A program made the translations under genes and the position numbers. A DNA stretch of 64,000 nucleotides from Elioraea sp. (GTDB taxonomy: Bacteria > Pseudomonadota > Alphaproteobacteria > Acetobacterales > Acetobacteraceae). The notes under the pieces are model-generated. The model saw nothing but the letters and a program-made list of their open reading frames with translations, searched no databases and was not told the DNA's origin. Location: contig NZ_JALHPR010000011.1 of assembly GCF_022842375.1 (NCBI RefSeq), positions 62,001 through 126,000 on the forward strand. Direction: 5' to 3'. Positions 17,598-26,023 of this stretch are shown here, piece after piece. How positions within the stretch are numbered: position 1 is the stretch's first letter; the number at the start of each line of letters is the position of its first letter.

Positions 17598-19142
17598 ATG
17601 GACGGAGCCACCCTCGCTGCCCCCCCGATTGTCGCGCGGAATGACCGACGACCCCATGCGGTCGTCATCGGCTCGGGCTTCGGCGGGCTCGCGGCAGCCG
17701 TGCGCCTCGGTGCGCGCGGCTGGCGCGTCACGGTTCTCGAGCGGCTCGACCAACCGGGCGGGCGGGCAGGCGTGTTCCGCCAGGATGGCTTCACGTTCGA
17801 TGCCGGCCCGACGATCATCACGGCACCATTCCTGCTCGAGGACCTCTGGGCACTTGCCGGTCGCCGCTTTGCCGATGACGTCACGCTCGTGCCGATGGAC
17901 CCGTTCTATCGCATCCGATTCGATGACGGCGCGGTGTTCAGCTATTGCGGCGACGCGGATCGGATGCGCGCCGAGGTTGCCCGCTTCTCTCCTGCCGATG
18001 TCGCGGGATGGGAACGGTACATGCGCCTCTCTGCCGAGACATGCCGCATCGGCTTCGAGGAGCTTGGCCATGTGCCGTTCGGCTCGCCGGTCGACATGCT
18101 GCGCGTCGCGCCGGATCTGCTCCGCCTCAAGGCGTGGAAGAGCGTCCATGCCATCGTCGCGGAGCATTTCACCGATCCGCGGCTGCGGCAGGTGTTCAGC
18201 TTCCATCCGCTGCTGATCGGCGGAAATCCGTTCACCGTGCCATCGATCTACTGCCTCATTGCCGCGCTCGAGCAGCGCTGGGGCGTGCATTCGGCCATGG
18301 GGGGAACCGGGGCGATCGTTGCCGGCCTCGTGTCGCTGATCGGGTCTCTCGGCGGCACCGTCCGGCTTGGTGCGGCGGTCGAGGAGATCCTGGTTGCGGA
18401 CGGGCGCGCCCGGGGCGTGCGACTGGCCGGAGGCGAGACGATCGCGGCCGACATCGTCGTCTCCAACGCCGATGCCTCCTACACCTACGGCACGTTGCTT
18501 GGCCGCCAGAAGCGCCGCCGCTGGACCGACCGCAAGCTCGCCCGCGCCCGCTCGTCGATGAGCCTGTTCGTCTGGTACTTCGGCACGAACCGTCGCTATG
18601 AGGATGTCGCGCACCACACGATCCTGCTCGGGCCGCGCTATCGCGAACTGCTGGCCGACATCTTTCGCCGCAAGGTCCTGGCCGAGGATTTCAGCCTCTA
18701 CCTCCATCGTCCGACAGCAACGGACGCGGCGCTTGCGCCAGCGGGCTGCGACAGCTTCTACGTCCTCTCCCCCGTGCCGAACCTCCTCGGTGACACCGAC
18801 TGGACCGTGGCGGCGGAGCCCTATCGCCAGGCGATCGCAGCATCACTTTCGGCCTCGCTTCTGCCAGGGCTGGACGCCTCGGTCGTGACGTCGCGGGTGA
18901 TGACGCCGCTCGATTTCCGCGACCGCCTGCTCTCCGTCAACGGCGCCGCGTTCGGGCTCGAGCCCATCCTGCTCCAGAGTGCCTGGTTCCGGCCAAACAA
19001 CCGGAGCGAGGACGTCGCAAATCTCTACCTGGTCGGCGCCGGCACCCATCCTGGGGCCGGTGTTCCAGGCGTCATCTCATCAGCGCGGGTGCTCGACACC
19101 GTCGTGCCGGCTCCGGAGGCCTTCGTCCATGCATCAGGCTGA
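17598..19142 (+). CDS. crtI: Phytoene desaturase
   Basis: 514 residues. It opens with the FAD-binding fold AVVIGSGFGGLAAAVRL (residue 20 onward) and FTFDAGPTIITAPFLLEDL, and has the bacterial CrtI C-terminal signature NLYLVGAGTHPGAGVPGVI. It desaturates phytoene stepwise toward neurosporene/lycopene, the entry to the spirilloxanthin route encoded here. The ATG at 17598 is chosen because the longer frame upstream runs back through the small membrane gene and the PpsR-type site. crtB begins 14 nt before its end, so the two are coupled. Confidence 0.96.
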   Translation: MDGATLAAPPIVARNDRRPHAVVIGSGFGGLAAAVRLGARGWRVTVLERLDQPGGRAGVFRQDGFTFDAGPTIITAPFLLEDLWALAGRRFADDVTLVPMDPFYRIRFDDGAVFSYCGDADRMRAEVARFSPADVAGWERYMRLSAETCRIGFEELGHVPFGSPVDMLRVAPDLLRLKAWKSVHAIVAEHFTDPRLRQVFSFHPLLIGGNPFTVPSIYCLIAALEQRWGVHSAMGGTGAIVAGLVSLIGSLGGTVRLGAAVEEILVADGRARGVRLAGGETIAADIVVSNADASYTYGTLLGRQKRRRWTDRKLARARSSMSLFVWYFGTNRRYEDVAHHTILLGPRYRELLADIFRRKVLAEDFSLYLHRPTATDAALAPAGCDSFYVLSPVPNLLGDTDWTVAAEPYRQAIAASLSASLLPGLDASVVTSRVMTPLDFRDRLLSVNGAAFGLEPILLQSAWFRPNNRSEDVANLYLVGAGTHPGAGVPGVISSARVLDTVVPAPEAFVHASG

Positions 19143-20148
19143 TCTCGCCGCTTGCCGCGCGCTGCTGCGCGAGGGCTCGAAGAGTTTCCATGCCGCGTCG
19201 CGCGTCCTGCCGCCCTCCGTGCGGGCGCCGGCCGCGGCACTCTATGCCTTCTGTCGCCTGGCCGATGACGCGATCGACGGCGAGCGTGGGAGCCCTGCCG
19301 CTCTGGCTGAGCTCTCCGGGCGGCTTGCCCGCGTCTATGAAGGCCGACCGGATCCGAACCCGTGCGACCGCGCGCTTGCTGCGGTCGTCGTCACGCATGC
19401 GCTGCCTCGTGCCCTGCCTGAGGCCCTGCTCGAAGGTCTTGTCTGGGATGCAGAAGGCCGGCGCTACGCTGACCTCGCGGCGCTCAACGCCTATGCCGCG
19501 CGGGTCGCCGGCACCGTCGGCGCGATGATGACGGTGGTCATGGGCGTGCGTGACCCGGCGGCCCTGGCACGGGCCTGCGATCTTGGTGTCGCGATGCAAT
19601 TGACGAACATCGCGCGTGATGTCGGCGAGGATGCGCGCATGGGCAGGCTCTATCTGCCGCTCGACTGGCTCGAGGAAGCGGGCATCGATCCCGATGCGTT
19701 CCTCGCGCGGCCGATGTTCAGCCCTGCGCTTGGTGCGGTGATCGCGCGGCTGCTGGCGACGGCCGAGGAGTTGTATGATCGGGCCCTGGCGGGCATCGGC
19801 GCCCTGCCGCTGGCCTGTCGCCCGGGGATCATGGCGGCACGCCTGATCTATGCCGAGATTGGACGGGAGGTCGCGCGGCGTGGCCTCGACAGCGTGTCGT
19901 CGCGCGCTGTTGTCGGGCGGCGCCGCAAGCTCGCGCTTCTCGCCCGCAGCCTTGCTGCTGCGCCGCTTGCCCGCAGCGGTGCGGCGCTGACTGTCCCGCC
20001 GCTGGCTGAAACGCGCTTTCTCGTCCAGGCCGTCGCCGCGACCCCGCCACACCGCCAGGTTGACGGCATCGGAGATCGGATCACATGGGTGATCGGACTG
20101 ATAGAGCGCCTTCAGCGTGAGGACAGGCTGAGCCAGGGCAGGGCCTGA
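19129..20148 (+). CDS. crtB: Phytoene synthase
   Basis: 339 residues of the squalene/phytoene synthase fold. The first aspartate-rich motif is CRLADDAIDGE near residue 43-48, the second is AMQLTNIARDVGEDARMGRLYLP in part (Asp residues near 165-169), and SFHAASRVLPPSVRAPA is the conserved N-terminal substrate loop. It condenses two geranylgeranyl diphosphates to phytoene. The ATG lies inside the crtI 3' end. The crtI-crtB order is usual in purple bacteria. Confidence 0.95.
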   Translation: MHQADLAACRALLREGSKSFHAASRVLPPSVRAPAAALYAFCRLADDAIDGERGSPAALAELSGRLARVYEGRPDPNPCDRALAAVVVTHALPRALPEALLEGLVWDAEGRRYADLAALNAYAARVAGTVGAMMTVVMGVRDPAALARACDLGVAMQLTNIARDVGEDARMGRLYLPLDWLEEAGIDPDAFLARPMFSPALGAVIARLLATAEELYDRALAGIGALPLACRPGIMAARLIYAEIGREVARRGLDSVSSRAVVGRRRKLALLARSLAAAPLARSGAALTVPPLAETRFLVQAVAATPPHRQVDGIGDRITWVIGLIERLQREDRLSQGRA

Positions 20149-20184
20149 CGCCCGTCGGCGGCCGGACGGAGAGGCAGGGCGGCC

Positions 20185-20508
20185 ATGCGGAACATCATCG
20201 GGCTTGTGTTCATCGCGGCGGGGGCGTGGATGCTGTTCTCGGCACTCGCGCGGCGCAGGCGGGTGATCGCCGCGGGGCCGGATGCGGCGCCGCCGCTGAA
20301 CCCATCTCTCCAGGCGATGGCTGACGCGATGCCCCCCATCATTCTGCTCGTGCTCGGGATCGTCGGTGCGAAGGTCGCGCTGGCCATGGTCATGACGGAG
20401 GCAGGACAGTACTTCTCGCTGCTTGATCTGGCGGGCTTCCTGTTTCTGCTGGCTGGCTACGGTACGTCGGTCGTCATCAGGACGCGCTATCGCGAGGCGC
20501 CGCGCTGA
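20185..20508 (+). CDS. Small membrane protein after crtB, function unknown
   Basis: 107 residues with an ATG preceded by GGAGAGGCAGGG. Three hydrophobic segments are seen: IGLVFIAAGAWMLFSALA near 5-22, MPPIILLVLGIVGAKVALAM near 48-70, and LLDLAGFLFLLAGYGTSVVI near 78-98. Between the first and second is a basic stretch ARRRRV. No family is recognised. It sits 36 nt after crtB and could share its transcript. Confidence 0.6.
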   Translation: MRNIIGLVFIAAGAWMLFSALARRRRVIAAGPDAAPPLNPSLQAMADAMPPIILLVLGIVGAKVALAMVMTEAGQYFSLLDLAGFLFLLAGYGTSVVIRTRYREAPR

Positions 20509-20823
20509 CGCGCCAAGGCGTCAACGTCGATTGACCCACGGCAACGCCGGTTCATTTCGGACCGATACCGATGAGCGGTCGGCCCAGTGCCGGCCATCGG
20601 CGCCCCGGATGATCCGTGCGCGTCGGTTCTCACGGATACGAACGAGGTCGGCTCCTGGGGGCCGCAGTCGAAGAGTCGATCGATCCTGCCTTCCGGCGTA
20701 TGCGATGTGCAAGACCATGCGCCACCGCAAGATGGGGTGGCGGCACCGAGCGTTCCGGTGCCATGCTGATTTTCTGCGGCGCGGGAGCGGAACAACCCGC
20801 CGTGACGGAGGAGACAATACGCG
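20509..20823 (+). promoter_or_regulatory. Long leader upstream of bchJ with a degenerate PpsR-type site
   Basis: This 315-bp gap holds no convincing coding frame. At 20519-20536 the sequence CGTCAACGTCGATTGACC has the same GTCAA-N6-TTGAC arms as the first bchC site, although the outer TGT/ACA bases are changed. A ribosome site-like GGAGGAG lies about 14 nt before the bchJ GTG. Nothing else is recognised. Confidence 0.4.
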
Positions 20824-21465
20824 GTGGGTGACGGCGCAGTCGCTCCGGCGGGGACGATCGACGGCCTGGCACGCGCTGCTGAACCGCGCGTGGGGCCGAA
20901 CGCGATTACCCGCATCGCCGAAGCGCTTCGTTCCGAACACGATGAGCGGGTTGCCCGTGCCGTATTCGCTGCGGCTGGAATCTCCGGCTGGCTTGACACT
21001 CCGCCCGGAGCGATGGTGCCCGAGTGCGACGTGGCTGCGCTTCATCGGGCGCTCGTGGCCGCCCTGGGCGAACGGGACGCCCGCGCCGTTGCCGCGTCTG
21101 CGGGGCGGAGGACCGCGGCCTTCCTCCTGGCCCATCGGATTCCCGGGCCGGTGCGCCTGGTCCTGCGGTTGCTGCCGGCAGCGCCTTCGGCACGGCTGCT
21201 GATGCGCGTGATCGGCCGCCACGCCTGGACCTTTGTTGGCAGTGGGAAATTCGAGGCGAGCGACGGCCCGCCCGTTATTGTCACGATCACCGGTGGCCCG
21301 CTGCGAGCGGCGGGGGCGGCGGCTGCCGGTGTCGCGGCCTATTACGCGGCGACGTTCGAGGCGCTGTTCCGCGCCCTCGTCCATCCCCGCACGACGGTCA
21401 CTGCAAGGCGACGGGCGACGGAAGCGACCGCCAGTTGCGTCTTCGCCCTCAACTGGCCGGCCTGA
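20824..21465 (+). CDS. bchJ: BchJ, V4R-domain bacteriochlorophyll biosynthesis protein
   Basis: 213 residues. RVGPNAITRIAEAL near 22 is the characteristic BchJ N-terminus, and the C-terminal half (GRHAWTFVGSGKFE to CVFALNW) corresponds to the V4R small-molecule-binding domain. BchJ was first described as a divinyl-protochlorophyllide 4-vinyl reductase. Later work points to a porphyrin carrier or helper role with Mg-chelatase, the reductase being BciA or BciB. The GTG start follows a GGAGGAG ribosome site. The gene converges on the DUF2189 gene with no intervening base. Confidence 0.85.
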   Translation: MGDGAVAPAGTIDGLARAAEPRVGPNAITRIAEALRSEHDERVARAVFAAAGISGWLDTPPGAMVPECDVAALHRALVAALGERDARAVAASAGRRTAAFLLAHRIPGPVRLVLRLLPAAPSARLLMRVIGRHAWTFVGSGKFEASDGPPVIVTITGGPLRAAGAAAAGVAAYYAATFEALFRALVHPRTTVTARRRATEATASCVFALNWPA

Positions 21466-22251
21466 TCACACGACCAATCGCCGGTAGAGGTGCCACGTGG
21501 AATGCCCGAGCACGGGCATCACGATCGCAAGCCCGACGAAGAGGGGCAGGGTGCCCGCGGCGAGGGTAAAGGCGACGAACAGGCCCCACACCGCCATCAT
21601 CACAGGGTTCGCCGCGACCGCGCGGACTGAGGTCGTGACGGCTGTGCGCGCATCGACGGCGCGGTCAAGCATCATCGGGAATGACACGACCGTGACCGCA
21701 AGCGCGATGATCGCAAAGACGAGACCAACCGCATGGCCGATCAGGATCATGCGAAGTCCCTCTGGCGTTGCCAGCGCCCCCAGGAAATCGGACGGCGACA
21801 TCCGGAGCGTGCCGAAGGCATTAAGGAAGACAAGCCGGGCCGCGCCGATCCACGCGATGAACAGCAGCAGCAGCGCGAGCCCAAGGGCCGCGATGCCAGG
21901 TGCACCAGGTGCGTTCAGCGCCCGGAACGCGTCGCGCCAGGTGGCCTGTGCCCCTGCCTCGCGCCTTCGGCTGATCTCGTAAAGCCCGATCGCCGTGAGT
22001 GGCCCGAGCAGCGAGAGGCCGGCAATCGCGGGATAGATGAGCGGCATCAGCGCGCCATTGACGGCAAGCCTCGCTGCTGCAAATCCGACCAGCGGATAGA
22101 TCACGCAGAGAAAGGCAATCTGCGTGGGTGCGGCGAGGAAGTCATCGATGCCGCGCGACACGGCGAGGCGAAGATCCGCGATGCCGATCCGGCGGATCTC
22201 CGGCGTGATCGCTGCCGTGGGAAGATGTGTTCCAGTCAGCACCTGCGCCAT
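21466..22251 (-). CDS. DUF2189 family multi-helix membrane protein
   Basis: 261 residues. After an N-terminal RRIGIADLRLAVSRGIDDFLAAP, which is the conserved DUF2189 opening, six hydrophobic helices follow (for example QIAFLCVIYPLVGFAAARLA and PLTAIGLYEISRRREAG). A PVLGHSTWHLYRRLV C-terminus completes the family pattern. Function is unknown. It stands alone on the minus strand inside the photosynthesis cluster, with its stop abutting that of bchJ. Confidence 0.85.
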   Translation of the reverse strand: MAQVLTGTHLPTAAITPEIRRIGIADLRLAVSRGIDDFLAAPTQIAFLCVIYPLVGFAAARLAVNGALMPLIYPAIAGLSLLGPLTAIGLYEISRRREAGAQATWRDAFRALNAPGAPGIAALGLALLLLFIAWIGAARLVFLNAFGTLRMSPSDFLGALATPEGLRMILIGHAVGLVFAIIALAVTVVSFPMMLDRAVDARTAVTTSVRAVAANPVMMAVWGLFVAFTLAAGTLPLFVGLAIVMPVLGHSTWHLYRRLVV

Positions 22252-22443
22252 CTGCCGTCCTCCTCGGTCGATCGCCGTGGGCGGGCCTGTCCGTCAGCAA
22301 GGCAGCGGGAGGGGGCGTGCAGCAGAACGACGACGGCTCGCCACGCATGGCTCCCGATCGACCTTGTCCACGACGATCAGGTTACCATGTCCCCGCACAC
22401 GCAACGATCATCTGTTCGTCATCACTGCAGCGGGAGCAACGCC

Positions 22444-22578
22444 TTGGATTTCAGCGCGATCGCCCGGTACGAGTGGTTGATCCTGCTTGGCCTGCCGCTC
22501 GCTATCCTTCTGTGGGAGTGGCGCAACATCCGCCGCGAGATCAAGCGCGCGCGAGAGAGCGATCAGCCCAAGAAGTGA
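22444..22578 (+). CDS. Single-helix small protein between DUF2189 gene and crtC
   Basis: A possible 44-residue protein from a TTG with GGGAG 7 nt upstream. The sequence has one hydrophobic helix (WLILLGLPLAILLWEW) followed by a strongly charged tail (RREIKRARESDQPKK), a membrane-anchored layout. An ATG at 22387 in the same frame would add 19 residues of non-membrane character. It ends 10 nt before the crtC stop on the other strand. Family unknown; existence is supported by composition and the ribosome site only. Confidence 0.45.
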   Translation: MDFSAIARYEWLILLGLPLAILLWEWRNIRREIKRARESDQPKK

Positions 22579-22588
22579 CCGGTCGGCC

Positions 22589-23425
22589 CTACGCCCGCCG
22601 GGGCATCCGGAACGGCAGCAACGCCTGGACCCATCGGCTCGAAAAGCGATCGAGATCGAGGCTCTCATGGACAGAGGTTGCATCGCGCCCGAAGAGCCGG
22701 CTGGTCACAACCGACCGCGCATAGAACGGCGTGTCCTCGAGCGTTGCCGTAACGCGCGCTGCGTCGCCATGCGTCGCGCGGGCGATCCGCCAGATCCGCG
22801 TGCGGGGCAGCGGGGCGGGGGGAGGCATGTCGCGTCGCTCCATCGTGCCGTCCTGCCGCACGGCGAGTGCGAGCGACAGGCGCGTTCCATCACGGCGGGC
22901 GGCATCATAGAGGATGGTCGCCTCGTCCCCGGCGGTGGCCCGTGACCAGTCCCATTGCGAGAACCCGCGCTCGATCGGCTCGTCGCCGATATTGGTGTCA
23001 AGGTAACCATGGCCTGACCATCTCAGCGCAGGCTCCTGGAGTGTCACCTCGATCCGTGACCTGGGGCCAAGCGGCGTCCACCGATGGCGTCCTGCCGCGT
23101 CGAGGCTGAATGTCTCGCCTGCCTCGCCCTCGGGCATGAGGCGAACTGTGCCCTGGACGCGCCGTGGCAGTGGACAGGAGCGCTCGTCGAACGCGACGGT
23201 GAGTGCGTTTCCATCCCAAGCCATGCTGCTTGGGCCGACCGAGAACCGGTCCGCCGACCGCACCAGAGAGGCTGGGCCGCGCTCGGTCATCGTCCAGGCG
23301 CGGCGAGGGCCGTAGAGAGCGACATTCAGCGCCACATGGTTCTCTGCGGCGACGCCGCCGCCGCGCGCGCGCGCCCAGGCGTAGTAGGGCGAAAAGACAC
23401 TGCCGACAAACCCGATGATGGTCAC
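22589..23425 (-). CDS. crtC: Carotenoid 1,2-hydratase (hydroxyneurosporene synthase)
   Basis: The region encodes the conserved CrtC body: FVGSVFSPYYAWAR, NVALYGPRRAWTMTERG, GRHRWTPLGP, GYLDTNIGDEP and the end VQALLPFRMPRR. It adds water across the terminal C1-C2 double bond of acyclic carotenoids in the spirilloxanthin pathway. The drawn GTG start gives 278 residues, the size annotated for Rhodobacter. However, 25 further residues of good CrtC sequence (FDTPVQPGGYLWWYLDGLSD) continue in frame upstream, inside the end of crtD. No ATG, GTG or TTG precedes them until a GTG at 23740. The true start is therefore uncertain. Confidence 0.88.
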   Translation of the reverse strand: MTIIGFVGSVFSPYYAWARARGGGVAAENHVALNVALYGPRRAWTMTERGPASLVRSADRFSVGPSSMAWDGNALTVAFDERSCPLPRRVQGTVRLMPEGEAGETFSLDAAGRHRWTPLGPRSRIEVTLQEPALRWSGHGYLDTNIGDEPIERGFSQWDWSRATAGDEATILYDAARRDGTRLSLALAVRQDGTMERRDMPPPAPLPRTRIWRIARATHGDAARVTATLEDTPFYARSVVTSRLFGRDATSVHESLDLDRFSSRWVQALLPFRMPRRA

Positions 23426-23445
23426 CCCGTGCAGGCCGTCATCGC

Positions 23446-25008
23446 TCAGCCCATCAAGGTACCACCAGAGATACCCGCCCGGCTGAACCGGCGTGTCGAA
23501 GCGGGGTCTGGAGCCAGAAAAGACGCCGCCGCCGCCGCCGCCAGCCTGCCCGACATCGCCGCCATCGGCACGCCCGGGCCCGGATGCACGCTGCCCCCCG
23601 CCAGGAACAGACCCGGCAGGCGTGTTCTCGCCCCCGGCCTCTGGAACGACGCTGCCCAGCCATGCAGGGCTCGGCCATAGAGGGCGCCGCCCGTTCCGGG
23701 AAACATCCGGTCGAAATCCGATGGCGTTGTCGTCACGCACTGCGCCATGTCGTGCCTGAGCGTCAGTCCGGCCCGCGCCATCATGTCGAAGCTTCGGCTG
23801 GCGCATCGATTGATCTCCGTTTGCGGCAGGGGGGATGTATCGCCCGTCGCGGGCGCATTGACGAGGCAGAGGAAGCGCTCCGGGGAGGCTGAAGGCTGCA
23901 TGCCCGGATCACGGCGGTCCTGGGCGCAGAGATAGACCGTCGGCGTGTCCGGGATGCGGCCATGCCTAAAAAGTGAGTCGAACTCAGCCTCATAATTATC
24001 TGAAAAGAATACATTGTGCATCAACGGCTCAAGCCCGGATGGTTGCGCAACCAAGCTCCAGGTCACGGCGGACAACGAGCGCGGCGGCGCTTTCCCTGCG
24101 GCGGCCTTGGCTGCGCTCGTCCCAAGCAGGCCGATGCGGAGCGCGGCATGGTCTGCGTTCGCGATGACCGCATCGGCGGCAAGTTCCTCCCCCGAGGCGA
24201 GGCGTACGCCCGCGACGCGCCCAGAACGCTCAATGATTGCTGCAACATCTGTGTTGTAGCGCAGGGCAGCGCCGGCTCCCATGGCCGCTGCGGCGACCGC
24301 GCGCGCGACCCCGTGCATTCCCCCCGCAACCGCCCACACGCCTTCCTGCTCGACATGCGCGATCAGCATCAGCGTGGCGGGCGCCGAGAAGGGGGAGGCG
24401 CCGCAATATGTCGCATACCGCCCAAAGAGCTGCCTGAGGCGCTTGTCCTTGAAATGTTTCCCGAGCTCGTCCCACAGCGTGGCGAAAGGGGACACGCGCA
24501 TCAGGCCCGGCAGACCGCGGAGGCCGACACGTCTGGCAAGGCCGACCGGCGAGGGAAGCTCCGCACCCATGAAGCTGGTCTCGAGCGTGCGGTAGATTGC
24601 CCCGGCGCGCCCGACAAACGCACGGTAGCCCCGTGCCTCCGCTGCCCCCGCGAATTGCCCGATTGCGTCCTCGCTCGCACCGCGGTCGGCATGAAGGTCG
24701 AGCATGGTGCCGTCCATCCAGGCGTGTCGCGCGAGGACGGAGAGCGGCGTCAGCGCCAGGTGATCGTCGAGCGAGAGGCCCGCATCTGCGAACAGGCCGT
24801 CCAGCACCCAGCGCATCGTGAACACGGTCGGCCCCGAATCGATCTCCCGGCCGGCGATCGGAACCGCGCGCATTTTCCCGCCAGGCGCGGTCGCGCGTTC
24901 GAGCACAGTGACGTCATGACCGCCCGAGGCCAGGTCGAGCGCTGCGGCGAGCCCTCCGATGCCGGCACCGATCACGATGACGCGCCGTCCAGGCATCACT
25001 CCCCCCAC
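23446..25008 (-). CDS. crtD: Hydroxyneurosporene/methoxyneurosporene (1-HO-carotenoid 3,4-) desaturase
   Basis: 520 residues of the CrtI/CrtD family: RVIVIGAGIGGLAAALDLA at the N-terminus, IDSGPTVFTMRWVLDGLF, and the C-terminal FAD signature GLFLAGGSVHPGPGVPMAAMSG. The pairing with crtC and the GPTVFTM wording mark it as CrtD rather than a second CrtI. It introduces the C3,4 double bond after CrtC hydration. The GTG at 25008 has GGAG 5 nt upstream; a GTG at 24999 and an ATG at 24996 are alternatives. It diverges from crtE across a PpsR-type regulatory region, and its 3' end overlaps the likely crtC N-terminus. Confidence 0.93.
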   Translation of the reverse strand: MGGVMPGRRVIVIGAGIGGLAAALDLASGGHDVTVLERATAPGGKMRAVPIAGREIDSGPTVFTMRWVLDGLFADAGLSLDDHLALTPLSVLARHAWMDGTMLDLHADRGASEDAIGQFAGAAEARGYRAFVGRAGAIYRTLETSFMGAELPSPVGLARRVGLRGLPGLMRVSPFATLWDELGKHFKDKRLRQLFGRYATYCGASPFSAPATLMLIAHVEQEGVWAVAGGMHGVARAVAAAAMGAGAALRYNTDVAAIIERSGRVAGVRLASGEELAADAVIANADHAALRIGLLGTSAAKAAAGKAPPRSLSAVTWSLVAQPSGLEPLMHNVFFSDNYEAEFDSLFRHGRIPDTPTVYLCAQDRRDPGMQPSASPERFLCLVNAPATGDTSPLPQTEINRCASRSFDMMARAGLTLRHDMAQCVTTTPSDFDRMFPGTGGALYGRALHGWAASFQRPGARTRLPGLFLAGGSVHPGPGVPMAAMSGRLAAAAAASFLAPDPASTRRFSRAGISGGTLMG

Positions 25009-25067
25009 GTTGACTCCGCTTCATGAGCGCAGGCCATGCGCTGATCGGAAAAAAGCGTTGACGCGAG

Positions 25068-25098
25068 TGTCAATTGCGGCTGACAGTCTAGACTGACA
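25068..25098 (+). promoter_or_regulatory. Two overlapping PpsR-type palindromes between crtD and crtE
   Basis: TGTCAATTGCGGCTGACA (25068-25085) is an exact TGT-N12-ACA. It overlaps by 5 bp TGACAGTCTAGACTGACA (25081-25098), which contains the perfect palindrome CAGTCTAGACTG. A further TTGAC-N6-GTCAA everted pair lies at 25058-25073. The site is placed to control crtD and crtE together. Confidence 0.7.
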
Positions 25099-25150
25099 AC
25101 GGAGCTTGACGCACCCGCAATTCGCTCCGTGCCTGCGGGAGGCCCTTCGG

Positions 25151-26020
25151 ATGGATGCCATCACGCGGATTGAACGTGCGCTTGCCGCGGCGCTGTCCTC
25201 CACCGAGGCGCGCGGTGCGCCGCCGCGGCTCGGCGAGGCCATGCGGTATGCCGTGTTTCCCCGCGGGTCGCGCGTTCGGCCTCGTCTCGCGCTTGCCGTC
25301 GCCGCGGCCTGCGGCGATGACATCCCGGAGATGGCTGATGCCGGCGCTGTTGCGATCGAACTGCTTCACTGCGCTTCGCTTGTGCATGACGATCTCCCCT
25401 GCTTCGATGATGCCGCGACACGACGGGGAAAGCCGGCACTCCATCGCGCCTTCGGTGAACCGCTCGCTGTTCTTGCGGGCGACGCGCTGATCGTGATGGC
25501 GTTTCAGACCATCGCACGTGCCGCCCTGCTTGCCCCGTCGCGCGCTGCGGCGTTGATGCTGACGGTCGGTGACAGTGTCGGCATGCCGTTCGGGATCGTC
25601 GCCGGGCAGGCCTGGGAGTGTGAGCCCGAGGTCAATCTGGCCGAGTATCAACGCCAGAAGACGGGCTCGCTCTTTGCGGCCGCCGCAGTGGCGGGCGCAG
25701 CAGCGGCGGGCGCCGAGTCAGAACCCTGGCGATTGTTCGGCGAGCGGCTTGGCGAGGCATACCAGGTCGCTGACGATCTCTCGGACGCGACCGCAGAAGA
25801 GGGCGAGTCCGGCAAGACGATCGGTCAGGATGTCGCGCATGACAGGCCATCCGCCGTGCGCAGCCTCGGCATCAAGGGAGCCGTCAAGCGCCTCGAGGAG
25901 CTGGCCGAGGGCGCGGTCGCGGCAGTTCCGGCCTGCGCCGGGCAGGCAGCGCTCTGTGCGCTGATCCGCCTCGAGGCACGACGGCTCCTGCCTGAGAAGC
26001 TGTCACTCAGCGCGGCCTGA
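25151..26020 (+). CDS. crtE: Geranylgeranyl diphosphate synthase
   Basis: 289 residues. The first aspartate-rich motif VHDDLPCFDD is near residue 80-88 and the second, QVADDLSD, near 212-219, with FPRGSRVRPRLALA as the allylic substrate loop. It builds the C20 diphosphate used for phytoene and for bacteriochlorophyll esterification. The ATG follows GGGAGG; a TTG at 25106 would add 15 residues. crtF follows after 3 nt. Confidence 0.94.
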   Translation: MDAITRIERALAAALSSTEARGAPPRLGEAMRYAVFPRGSRVRPRLALAVAAACGDDIPEMADAGAVAIELLHCASLVHDDLPCFDDAATRRGKPALHRAFGEPLAVLAGDALIVMAFQTIARAALLAPSRAAALMLTVGDSVGMPFGIVAGQAWECEPEVNLAEYQRQKTGSLFAAAAVAGAAAAGAESEPWRLFGERLGEAYQVADDLSDATAEEGESGKTIGQDVAHDRPSAVRSLGIKGAVKRLEELAEGAVAAVPACAGQAALCALIRLEARRLLPEKLSLSAA

Positions 26021-26023
26021 GCA

